DNA of 64,000 bases from Roseivirga sp. (GTDB taxonomy: Bacteria; Bacteroidota; Bacteroidia; Cytophagales; Cyclobacteriaceae): contig JAGYIY010000001.1 of the NCBI GenBank assembly GCA_018402485.1, positions 590,001-654,000 of the forward strand. Reading direction: 5' to 3'. This document shows positions 23,746 through 32,565 of this stretch, piece by piece; position 1 is the first letter of the stretch, and the number at the start of each line of letters is the position of its first letter. A program made the position numbers and the translations under genes. Below the pieces are notes generated by a model. The model searched no databases. It was given only the letters and a program-made list of their open reading frames with translations, and had not been told where the DNA came from.

Positions 23746-26700
23746 CTAAAATTCATAGGCTTGCACGGGAGCGTCATTCATAAAAACAAGCAATACTTTT
23801 TGACCATTCACCGTATGTAAGATAAAATCACGTACCTCTCCCTCCAAAGCCAAGCCTGTTGCTACCTTGCTTGAAGCCTTAAAGTTTCCTTCACCATCGC
23901 CCAAAAGGAGAATGCCATAATTAGCATCGTATTTACCCACTTGTGGTTTTGCACGAAATAGGTTGCCCCCTAACAAAAGGTCAATGTTCCCGTCTCCATT
24001 GAAGTCGGCTGCTTGTATGGCATAAACGGGAGCATATTGGGCTTCATTCGGCAGTGTTATTACTTCAAAATTTCCTTCCCCATCATTAAGCATCACTGAG
24101 GTAGTCAGATGTTGCACCCGATTGACTACTGACCCCTGTAATTGATTGGGTGTGAAAATATCCTGCATGGATTGATCATTATAAGCCTCATATTTTAGGT
24201 ACTTCTTTTTGATAGATGGAATCTGCATTTGCAGCTCGTGTTTGAGTGCCAATGGAATATCCTTTCCATCTATCGTGCGTGTAATGATTTGCTCCGGACT
24301 TCCGTTCTGGTCGAAATCATTGACAAACATTTTCAAAGGGGCATTTGGTGAAGCATGAAACCTGGTATTCATTCCATGGTTACCTAAAACCAGATCGGGT
24401 GCACCGTCTTGATTCAGGTCAATCACTTCAATTCGGTTGTACCATCCTGATAAACCTATTGTTCCAGCCGCTTCGGATATATCTGTTAACTCACCTCCTT
24501 GATTTTTAAAGACCTTTGGATGCATCCATTCTCCAACTACAACAAGTTCTTGTGCTCCATCGCCATCTAAGTCGGCCCATGCTGCATCGGTGACCATTCC
24601 CAGTTCATCAAATTCGGGAGCCAATGTTTTGGTTTGGTCTTGGAAATTACCCTTACCGTCGTTTACGAAAATAAAACTAGGTGCAGGCACGCCAAATAGA
24701 AAAGGTCGAAGTCGAGAACCTGCGAAAAAATCAAGATGACCATCGCCATTGATGTCGATGATATTGAGCGTTGCAGTACTCCAGCGATTGGCATTTAAAG
24801 TAGGAAGTTCTTTTTTCTTAAACTTTCCAGAACCATCGTTGAGGTATAAACGGTTGGCCAGTTCAGGTGCCCCAACGCCAAATTCATTTCCACCACTTGC
24901 CACTAACAAATCAAGATGACCATCACCATTGGCATCAAAAAATACAGCATCAGCGTCTTCCGAAGCTTTGTCTTCCTCAAAATCAGGCTGTGAGATTGAA
25001 CGGAAAGTGCCATTGGCGCTTTGAACGAAAAGCTGACCAGGAAATCCTTTCGCTCCTCCAATGTAAAAATCTCCTAGGCCGTCACCATTAACATCGCCTT
25101 GGGCTATTTTAGGCCCTTCATTGGAGCGCATGTGATACGTTAAACGGTCTCGATCAAAGTCTACATAGGCATTTTCTTGGTGCGTAAAATCCATGATTTC
25201 AGAAGCTTGAAATTGTTCAAAAACCGGTTGAACCATTGTTTCCGAATCATTTGTAGCCGCTTCTGCCTCTGACCACTCCAAGGTTAGCGTTTGATTGGTG
25301 GTGATATTTTGTAACTGCGTAACTTTTCCATCGGGCCAAGTAATACGTAACTTATCAATCACTTCATGTTTACCGACACCCAGGTTGGGTTCTGGATCTA
25401 CCGAGGATTGAAACCCGCGCGTAGGCATTTGTTCAAGGTAGTAAGTATCTGTTCCTGCTGTCGCTAAAATCTTTGTCCCAAAAGCCGCAAGGTTTTTATC
25501 CTTCCCCTTCAGTATAATTTTTAGATAACGGTTTTCCGGAAACAGCTCATTGGTTTTATTTTCATAAACATGTGCATCAGCATTCACATTATTCACCACC
25601 AAATCTAAGTCTCCATCATTATCCAAATCTGCAAAAACAGCCCCATTTGAATGTATGGGTGTACCTAAGCCCCATGCCTGAGCCCTATTCTCAAATTTTA
25701 AGTTGCCCATATTTTTATAGGCATAATTAGAAATAGGGTTGATGGGAATAGGATCGAGCAATTGTTGATAATTAGCCTTTCCCTCTTTGGTAATTTCTTT
25801 TTTAGCTTGGTCTGAATCGATAAAGTTGAGATAGTCTAAATCTGTAATGTCTTGGTAAATGCCATTGGCGACAAAAAGGTCTTTGTAGCCATCATTATCC
25901 ATATCGAAAAACAAGGCCCCCCAACTCCAGTCAGTTGCCTCCATACCTGCCAGCCTGCCCACCTCGGCATAAGTACCATCGCCATTGTTCAGGTGGAGCA
26001 TATTTCTTGAATATTGGTAGTGATAGCCATTTTCCACCCCATAATGATGTCGATCCCAGCTCTCGAAAGTAGTGACTTGTTTCAAGCGTTCATCAGGCTC
26101 TGGTAACATATCGGTAACAAAAATATCGGGTAGAGCATCGTTGTTGATATCCGCCATATCTGCTCCCATGGAGGCGGCACTGATGGATTGCATTCGGTTT
26201 TCTAAATCTTCTTTGAAAGTACCGTCCTGCTGATTGATGTAGAGGTAATCTCTCTCGAAAAAATCATTCGAAATAAAAATATCGGGCCAATTGTCGCCAT
26301 CAATATCTCCAACCGTTACCCCTAAACCAAAACCAATGACACTGCCATAAATACCTGCTTCTTCACTCACATCTACAAAAATACCTCCATCATTTCTGTA
26401 TAACTTATCACCACCTACGGCATCTCGAATGGGTCTTTCATTTTTTTGAAGGTTGAAGCTGCCAATGGCTTTATAAGAATTATTCAGTAAATAGACATCT
26501 AAATCACCATCTCTATCAAAATCAAAAAAGGCAGCATGGGTGGAGAATCCTCGATCGGCCAAGCCATAGGCCTCCGCTTGCTCAGAGAAAGTGCCATCAC
26601 CATTGTTGATAAAAAGCTCATTTTGCTTATTATCACCTGCTATATCTCCGGAATTGCACACATAAATATCTAAAAATCCATCACCATTGATATCCGCCAT

Positions 26701-27069
26701 TGCTACTCCTGTACTCCAGGCCCGATTGCCTGCAACCCCCGCCTTTTCGGTGATATCCTCAAACCTCATATTACCCAAATTGCGATAGAGACGATTACCT
26801 ACCTGATTACCTGTGAAGTAAATATCTTTTAGACCATCATTATCAATATCACCAATGCCTACTCCCCCTCCGTTGAAAAAGTTTCTGTAGGTATAAATAT
26901 TGAATTCCTCTGTTTGAGTTAGATTGTTGGAAAATGAAATGCCAGTTTGGTCTGACTGTTGTTTTTCAAATAGTTGTGAGACAGATTCCTCCTTCACCGA
27001 ATCACAGGCCATGGCTGTGATGATTAGAAGTAAAAAATAGGGAATTGCTCTATTCATCATACCTTTCAA
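23746..27069 (-). CDS. VCBS/FG-GAP and UnbV-domain lipoprotein, second of three
   Basis: A 1,107-residue lipoprotein (TAMAC, followed by acidic residues DSVKEE). VCBS repeats with Asp-rich loops run through both halves (for example GIGDIDNDGLKDIYFTGNQ, near residue 70, and ADLDNDGDLDLVVNN). The ASPIC/UnbV segment is recognisable at KLRITWPDGKVTQLQN. The protein shares long stretches with the first paralogue, such as YGSVIGFGLGV and SNDFFERDYLY. That shows duplication within the locus. The gap to the genes on both sides is 3 bp, so translation is probably coupled with the small lipoprotein and with the third paralogue. Confidence 0.87.
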   Translation of the reverse strand: MKGMMNRAIPYFLLLIITAMACDSVKEESVSQLFEKQQSDQTGISFSNNLTQTEEFNIYTYRNFFNGGGVGIGDIDNDGLKDIYFTGNQVGNRLYRNLGNMRFEDITEKAGVAGNRAWSTGVAMADINGDGFLDIYVCNSGDIAGDNKQNELFINNGDGTFSEQAEAYGLADRGFSTHAAFFDFDRDGDLDVYLLNNSYKAIGSFNLQKNERPIRDAVGGDKLYRNDGGIFVDVSEEAGIYGSVIGFGLGVTVGDIDGDNWPDIFISNDFFERDYLYINQQDGTFKEDLENRMQSISAASMGADMADINNDALPDIFVTDMLPEPDERLKQVTTFESWDRHHYGVENGYHYQYSRNMLHLNNGDGTYAEVGRLAGMEATDWSWGALFFDMDNDGYKDLFVANGIYQDITDLDYLNFIDSDQAKKEITKEGKANYQQLLDPIPINPISNYAYKNMGNLKFENRAQAWGLGTPIHSNGAVFADLDNDGDLDLVVNNVNADAHVYENKTNELFPENRYLKIILKGKDKNLAAFGTKILATAGTDTYYLEQMPTRGFQSSVDPEPNLGVGKHEVIDKLRITWPDGKVTQLQNITTNQTLTLEWSEAEAATNDSETMVQPVFEQFQASEIMDFTHQENAYVDFDRDRLTYHMRSNEGPKIAQGDVNGDGLGDFYIGGAKGFPGQLFVQSANGTFRSISQPDFEEDKASEDADAVFFDANGDGHLDLLVASGGNEFGVGAPELANRLYLNDGSGKFKKKELPTLNANRWSTATLNIIDINGDGHLDFFAGSRLRPFLFGVPAPSFIFVNDGKGNFQDQTKTLAPEFDELGMVTDAAWADLDGDGAQELVVVGEWMHPKVFKNQGGELTDISEAAGTIGLSGWYNRIEVIDLNQDGAPDLVLGNHGMNTRFHASPNAPLKMFVNDFDQNGSPEQIITRTIDGKDIPLALKHELQMQIPSIKKKYLKYEAYNDQSMQDIFTPNQLQGSVVNRVQHLTTSVMLNDGEGNFEVITLPNEAQYAPVYAIQAADFNGDGNIDLLLGGNLFRAKPQVGKYDANYGILLLGDGEGNFKASSKVATGLALEGEVRDFILHTVNGQKVLLVFMNDAPVQAYEF

Positions 27070-27072
27070 AAT

Positions 27073-27657
27073 TTAAGTGTTGGCTTCTTTCATTTCTTCC
27101 AATTGAATCAAATCTGTAAAAATGACAGAAACGGAGGAAACACTTTTTCTAAACACCCTAATTCTACGGTTTCCATTTACTTTTACCCAAACCGTTTGCA
27201 GTCCATCGGGGCTCACCATTTTGAGGTATCCTTCACCGTACCAACGGTCGAGCGTTGCCTTTACCTCTTCGAGCAAAATATCCGCTCCTAGGTCTTTATT
27301 CCAAGGTGCCCATGCCTCATATTGAAATTCCACCGGCATTTCAAATATCTTACCATCCACAAACTTCGGATAAAAATTCATGTTGGTAGGCTCTTTGAAC
27401 TCTTGAGAAACATCATAAAGAACAGAATTCCCCGTTCCATTTGTTAAAATACCTTGTTTATTCAAGTCCCAACAATGTGCAAAAAAGTCCTTTCGATTCA
27501 TATTGAAGTGAATGCCGAGGAAAAGGCTATCCTGTCTGACATTTTGTGCCAACTCTGTTTCTACAAGTTTTTGGTATTCGGTCTTGGGCTGACACGATAA
27601 GCTGACAGCCAATAAACCTGACAAAATCATTAATAAAATATTCTTTCTATGCTTCAT
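27073..27657 (-). CDS. small lipoprotein of unknown function within the SusCD locus
   Basis: The 194-residue protein has a lipoprotein signal (VSLSC, about Cys22). I do not recognise its family. Aromatic residues and Lys/Asp pairs are frequent (HFNMNRKDFFAHCWDLNKQG, VEFQYEAWAPWNKDLG, DRWYGEGYLKM). A Cys in FAHCWDL and alternating charged residues near the C-terminus (RRIRVFRKS) are notable, but no catalytic motif is clear. It overlaps the end of the first VCBS gene by 4 bp and ends 3 bp before the second, so it must be cotranscribed and probably works with them. A small accessory subunit on the outer membrane is a reasonable guess, nothing more. Confidence 0.7.
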   Translation of the reverse strand: MKHRKNILLMILSGLLAVSLSCQPKTEYQKLVETELAQNVRQDSLFLGIHFNMNRKDFFAHCWDLNKQGILTNGTGNSVLYDVSQEFKEPTNMNFYPKFVDGKIFEMPVEFQYEAWAPWNKDLGADILLEEVKATLDRWYGEGYLKMVSPDGLQTVWVKVNGNRRIRVFRKSVSSVSVIFTDLIQLEEMKEANT

Positions 27658-30600
27658 TGATTATTCTTTTGAACGGCTATTACATCATCATTACTTCTCA
27701 CAAAAAGCAAATGTTTTTCTCCTTTGTACTGAAATGTTGTGATTTGTCTTGTATCATTTCGAATCACTAATCCACTTTCCGCAGGCTTGAGTGCCTTGAA
27801 GCGCTCGTTACCTTCATTCCTCAAAAATAAGCCATACGAACCATTATTTATACCTATTTCAGGTTTCATACGGGTTTGATTTCCCGCAATCAGTAAATCC
27901 ATTTCTCCATCACCATCAAAATCGTCTATGTGAATGGCGAAAGTTTGAGAAATCTGAGCTTCAAACGGTAATTCACCAGCTTCAAATTTTCCACTCGCTC
28001 TTTGGTAGAATACGGAAGTTTTTAAATTTTTTACCTCCATCACGAGAGATTGATTCAACACTTCTGGCTTAAAGAGAGCCTCTATTTCCATACCCACATA
28101 ATCTTTATGCTTTATGAATTTCTTCTTTAGCATGGGCAATTGCATTTGCAGATCTGGTAGAAGAGCAATGGGCAATTCTTGCTCATTTTGATATTGCGTA
28201 ATGATTTGCTCGATGCTGCCATTACCATCAAAATCATTGACATACATACGTAAAGGCTGTTCCTCGGAGGCCTTTAACCTTGTATTACTACCCATATTAC
28301 CAGCAACAATATCGAGCAGTCCATCATCATTGAGGTCTGCTACGGCTATGCTAGCCCAAAGGCCGTGACTATTTTCCAACCCATACGCTTTCGTTTCATT
28401 CTCGAAGCCAGATTCTGTTTGCATCAAAATAGCAATGGGCATCCAGTCTCCCACCACAATCAGGTCGTCTCGACCATCCTGGTTCAAATCTACTACAGTA
28501 GCATCACGAATCATCCCCATGTTTTGGTTAATGGTTGTCACCCAATCCTCTGTCAGTCGTTTAAATGTTCCACCATTGTTTTCGTAAAAATGAAGGCGCG
28601 TAGAAACTCCGTAGGCAAAGGGAATGGATCTTGTACCAGAAACCAAATCGAGATCACCATCCCCATCAAAATCAATGGCCTTTAAAAAGGCGCTGCTTTC
28701 TGTGACCGCTGGAAAATCAGTATCACTCATTTTCTCAAATTGGCCTTCCCCTACATTCAAATACACTCGGTCGCTCAGGTTTCTATCGTTTAACGCAAAT
28801 TCATAGCCTCCTGAAGCAACCAATAAGTCAAGCAAGCCATCGCCATTGATGTCTGCCCATTCGGCATTCACATCTTCCGAAAGTTGATCAGCACCGAACA
28901 CATTTTGATTTTTGATGAGCGCTCCCTCGCTGGTCTGTAACCAAAACTGAGGGGAATACCCTTTTGCACCTCCCATAAAAATATCATCAGTGCCATTTCC
29001 ATCTACATCTGCTACCGCAAACGCAGGCCCTTCATTAGAGCTCATCTGAAAAATGAGACGATCGCGGTCAAAATCTGAAAATTCATTCTCTTCGTGCTTT
29101 AAAGTTTGCGGGAGTGTTACTTGACGCAATAAAGGCTTGATGAGGTTCTTTCGGTTCCTCCTTTTCTTTTGAGCACCCTTTTTTGACAATGTTACCCGTT
29201 GATTGACAGCTACATTTTTGCTTGTCGATTTCATGCCATCCGGCCAATTAACGACCAGACTATCCACTTGGTTAGCGTTTCCTAAACCAAAATGAAGGAT
29301 GGGGTGCATAGAAGACATGTATCCTTTCACCGGATAAAAGGTTTGTTGCTGGAATTGACCTTTGTGATAGACTCGAACCTGAGTACCAAAAGCAGCCGAC
29401 ATTGTTTTTTCTGGAAAATCAAGTTGCAAGTAATTTCCTCCCTTTAATTCTCTGGAACGGTTTTGATAAATTAAAGCAGGACTATTGATGTTGTTCACGA
29501 TGAGATCCATGTCCCCATCATTGTCAAGGTCCGCATAGGCAGCTCCATTGGAAAATATTTTTTGATCGAGCCCCCATTCGGCAGCCTTATCTTTGAAATC
29601 AAAAGATGAATCTCCTTCAAAAAAATAGTTAGTCAGTGGCACCGAAGGAATGGCATCAATCATCTTTGTAATTAACGTACTATCGGCTCTATTCGCCTGC
29701 ATGAGTCGCGTATTGTTGGCATAAAAATTAGTGTAATCATGGTCTGTGACATCTTTATAAATTCCATTCGCTACAAAAACGTCTGTAACACCATCATTAT
29801 TCGCATCAAATATCAAGGCACCCCAGCTCCAATCTGTGGCATGTATATTTTTCATGCGGCTGATTTCACTGAATAAGACCTTTGATGTATCGTAAGGGTT
29901 TTGGCCCCAATTGTATTGCAAGCTATTTCTTGTAAACTGGTGATGATAATCATTTTTTACATTTGCCTGGTATTTGTTCCAATTTTCAAAAAGTGCTGTG
30001 GTCTTTACTCGCTCATCTATATCTGGAAGCATTTCTGTTACAAATACTTCTGGAAAACCATCGTTGTTTATGTCCACAATATCTGCCCCCATTGCCCCCA
30101 TACTGATTTCGGGCATCATGTCAGGTAAGGCCTCCAAAAATGTGCCATCTTTTTGATTAAGGTAAAGGTAATCTCGCTCAAAGAAATCATTGGAAATGTA
30201 GATATCGGGCCAATCGTCCTGATTGATATCGGCTATGGTTACGCCTAGGCCATAACCGATTACGCTACCATAGATACCTGCCTCCTCGCTCACATCTGTG
30301 AAGTATCCCCCATCATTTCTATACAACTTGTTACCCCCCTCTGGGTCGCGTAAATCTCTTTGGCCTTTTCTTAAATCATAGATTCCCACCGAGCGTGTAC
30401 TATTATTCAACAAATAAAAGTCGAGGTCACCGTCTTTGTCATAGTCGAAAAATGCTGCATGGTTGGAAAGACCAACATCTGCTACGCCATATTCTTCCGC
30501 TCGCTCTGTGAACGTAAGGTCACCATTGTTAATAAAGAGTTCGTTATAGCGGTTCTCCCCTTCTAAAGGCCCCGATTTACAGACATAGATATCTAACAGG

Positions 30601-30983
30601 CCATCGCCATTCACATCGACCATGCTAATACCTGTAGTCCAGACATTCGGACTGGCTAAACCTGCCTGTTCCGTAATATCTTCAAACTGAAGATTTCCTT
30701 TATTTAAAAAAAGTTTGTTATCTGCTAGGTTGCCCGCCATAAAAATATCGACCAGACCATCGTTGTTGACATCCCCAACGGCTACTCCAGCACCATTATA
30801 AAAATTTCGATAGGTATAAGGGTTAAGTTCTTCCGTATAGTCCAATCGATTTTCAAAAACAAAACCCGTTGCTTGAGGAGACAAAGCCCTATACAAGGGA
30901 TCATCCATCTCCTTGACATTGCAGGCCATGACAACCATGGGGATAACCAACCAAAAAATATAAAGTCGAAACTCAGACATCAT
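27654..30983 (-). CDS. VCBS/FG-GAP and UnbV-domain lipoprotein, first of three
   Basis: A 1,109-residue lipoprotein (lipobox VVMAC, Cys21; then NVKEMDD, which resembles a Bacteroidota lipoprotein surface-export signal). VCBS repeats start near residue 68 (VAVGDVNNDGLVDIFMAGN) and occur throughout. The ASPIC/UnbV segment (VDSLVVNWPDGMKS and NVAVNQRVTL) sits near residues 570-605. It shares blocks with the second paralogue. It is the first gene after the terminator hairpin at 31008-31035, 71 bp beyond susD, so it is the gene whose expression that terminator would control. The Asp-rich loops suggest calcium-stabilised propellers that bind polymer or protein at the surface. Confidence 0.87.
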   Translation of the reverse strand: MMSEFRLYIFWLVIPMVVMACNVKEMDDPLYRALSPQATGFVFENRLDYTEELNPYTYRNFYNGAGVAVGDVNNDGLVDIFMAGNLADNKLFLNKGNLQFEDITEQAGLASPNVWTTGISMVDVNGDGLLDIYVCKSGPLEGENRYNELFINNGDLTFTERAEEYGVADVGLSNHAAFFDYDKDGDLDFYLLNNSTRSVGIYDLRKGQRDLRDPEGGNKLYRNDGGYFTDVSEEAGIYGSVIGYGLGVTIADINQDDWPDIYISNDFFERDYLYLNQKDGTFLEALPDMMPEISMGAMGADIVDINNDGFPEVFVTEMLPDIDERVKTTALFENWNKYQANVKNDYHHQFTRNSLQYNWGQNPYDTSKVLFSEISRMKNIHATDWSWGALIFDANNDGVTDVFVANGIYKDVTDHDYTNFYANNTRLMQANRADSTLITKMIDAIPSVPLTNYFFEGDSSFDFKDKAAEWGLDQKIFSNGAAYADLDNDGDMDLIVNNINSPALIYQNRSRELKGGNYLQLDFPEKTMSAAFGTQVRVYHKGQFQQQTFYPVKGYMSSMHPILHFGLGNANQVDSLVVNWPDGMKSTSKNVAVNQRVTLSKKGAQKKRRNRKNLIKPLLRQVTLPQTLKHEENEFSDFDRDRLIFQMSSNEGPAFAVADVDGNGTDDIFMGGAKGYSPQFWLQTSEGALIKNQNVFGADQLSEDVNAEWADINGDGLLDLLVASGGYEFALNDRNLSDRVYLNVGEGQFEKMSDTDFPAVTESSAFLKAIDFDGDGDLDLVSGTRSIPFAYGVSTRLHFYENNGGTFKRLTEDWVTTINQNMGMIRDATVVDLNQDGRDDLIVVGDWMPIAILMQTESGFENETKAYGLENSHGLWASIAVADLNDDGLLDIVAGNMGSNTRLKASEEQPLRMYVNDFDGNGSIEQIITQYQNEQELPIALLPDLQMQLPMLKKKFIKHKDYVGMEIEALFKPEVLNQSLVMEVKNLKTSVFYQRASGKFEAGELPFEAQISQTFAIHIDDFDGDGEMDLLIAGNQTRMKPEIGINNGSYGLFLRNEGNERFKALKPAESGLVIRNDTRQITTFQYKGEKHLLFVRSNDDVIAVQKNNQ

Positions 30984-31007
30984 AGAAATAATTACTAAAG
31001 TCGAAAA

Positions 31008-31035
31008 AAAAAGGCTTACTCACGTAAGCCTTTTT
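31008..31035 (-). terminator. hairpin between susD and the VCBS genes
   Basis: AAAAAGGCTTAC and GTAAGCCTTTTT form a perfect 12-bp stem around a TCAC loop, with A- and T-tracts on the two sides. For minus-strand transcription it lies 20 bp after the susD stop and has a T-tract after the GC-rich stem. It would give strong or partial termination between susD and the downstream lipoprotein genes. Confidence 0.85.
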
Positions 31036-31054
31036 CATTTATATCAAGTTTCTA

Positions 31055-32548
31055 CTAATTGTAGCCTGGGTTTTGTTCCAAGTTAGGGTTTGCATTCATT
31101 TGAGCCGTTGGAATAGGATAAATATTCTTACTTGGGTCAGAAGCAGGTTTTTCCCACCATGCGTCGTTGAAAGCACCTAAACGAATCATATCTGAACGTC
31201 TGTAACCTTCTGCAAACATTTCTCTACCTCTTTCAGCCAAAAGAATATCTGCATCGATAGAGCTTAGTGGTTCGGCACCTGCTCTTTTTCTTACTAGATT
31301 CATGAAATCAAGTGCAACGCCATTATTACCTAATTTCCACTCGGCTTCGGCTTTCATCAATAAGACGTCACCATAACGGAAAATTGGAAAGTCGTTACTC
31401 ATGTTAGACGGAGAACCGCTGGCATATTCAAACTTACCTACACGTGCACCGGCTTGTCTTAACGAGTTAGGGCGTAACTCATTGATCTCAGGCGTGAAAG
31501 TCAAAGGTGCACCATCAGGGTCATCAGCTTCAAAGGAGGCATCAACCAATCTTGTACCATCTGAAGCAAACTGAGGGCCTACTAAGAAACTTCTTTTTCT
31601 TGAATCACCATCCTCAAATGAGTTGTAAAATTCTTCCAAAGAAGCGTATCCATTCCAAGGCTGCTCTTGCAAATCGAAGCTTGCCTGAGAGCTGTAATGC
31701 AAGGTCATTTGAACCAAGTTAAACCCTCCAGCATTATTCTCATCGTAAGGAATGGTGAAGATATTCTCAGGAGAACCATCATTTTGTGTAGCAAAGTTTG
31801 CAAAGAAGTTATTTGTCAAACTGAACTGCCCGCTATTGATGATGGCATCGATATGCGTTTTTGCATCAGCGTAACGCTCAGAACCGATATAAACTTCAGC
31901 ATTCAAGTAAAGTTTCGCCAATATCGCATGGGCCACCCACTTGTTTACCGTCGTCTTGGTGTTATCGGTTGACAATTTATCAATGTTATCCAAGATAGAA
32001 CTCTCAATAAACGTAAAGAGCTCTTGCCTTGTATTGTTTGGAGGTGTTGCATCCGCAGATGTTTCCGTAATGATTGGTGCATTTCCAAAAGAATCGATGA
32101 TCCAAAGATACACGAGTGCTCTCAAGGATCTCAATTCGGCGGTCAATGCTTCTACTTCTGGAAATTGAAGAATCAACAAGTTAATATCTCCAATAGCTGA
32201 ATATAAATATACCCAACTGTTGTTGATGGCATCTTCGTTGGCTCCATACTCATGTCTGTGAGTACGTATCCACATTCCGCCATCTTCCCAATCGGCACCT
32301 TTGTGTGCAATTACCATTTCATCAGAAGATACTTCATGCATGGACCACAAAGAGTTGTGTCCACCCCAAGTACCAATGATACGCTGATAAGCTGAGGCTT
32401 TCAATACGTCTGTCAATACCGGATTGTTGCTATTCGCGAGTTGTTCCGGTGTGAATGCATCGAAAATCTCCTGATCTGGCTCAGTACAGGCAGTGGCGAT
32501 GAACACCAATGCGGCCAGAAAACTTAGTCTTTTATTTAATTTTAACAT
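31055..32548 (-). CDS. susD: SusD/RagB-family nutrient-binding lipoprotein
   Basis: The 497-residue protein is a lipoprotein (lipobox IATAC, Cys21, followed by TEPDQE). Its sequence has the SusD pattern: the N-terminal segment with VLKASAYQRIIGTWGG, the helical TPR-like middle (LRALVYLWIIDSFGNAPI), and the C-terminal RRSDMIRLGAFN and NIYPIPTAQMNANPNLEQNP, which is the usual SusD ending. SusD proteins sit on the outer face of the outer membrane and close over the SusC barrel to catch ligand. It follows SusC by 17 bp. The substrate may be a glycan, peptide or other polymer. Confidence 0.92.
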   Translation of the reverse strand: MLKLNKRLSFLAALVFIATACTEPDQEIFDAFTPEQLANSNNPVLTDVLKASAYQRIIGTWGGHNSLWSMHEVSSDEMVIAHKGADWEDGGMWIRTHRHEYGANEDAINNSWVYLYSAIGDINLLILQFPEVEALTAELRSLRALVYLWIIDSFGNAPIITETSADATPPNNTRQELFTFIESSILDNIDKLSTDNTKTTVNKWVAHAILAKLYLNAEVYIGSERYADAKTHIDAIINSGQFSLTNNFFANFATQNDGSPENIFTIPYDENNAGGFNLVQMTLHYSSQASFDLQEQPWNGYASLEEFYNSFEDGDSRKRSFLVGPQFASDGTRLVDASFEADDPDGAPLTFTPEINELRPNSLRQAGARVGKFEYASGSPSNMSNDFPIFRYGDVLLMKAEAEWKLGNNGVALDFMNLVRKRAGAEPLSSIDADILLAERGREMFAEGYRRSDMIRLGAFNDAWWEKPASDPSKNIYPIPTAQMNANPNLEQNPGYN

Positions 32549-32565
32549 ATCTAATCAGGTTAGTT

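Noticed and set aside
28365..30156. + strand frames antisense to the first VCBS gene
   Set aside because: The repetitive Asp-rich coding sequence leaves open antisense frames by chance.
20461..30983. repeated Asp-rich DNA blocks considered as a CRISPR or tandem repeat
   Set aside because: The repeats are coding VCBS/FG-GAP motifs of variable spacing, not identical DNA repeats with spacers.
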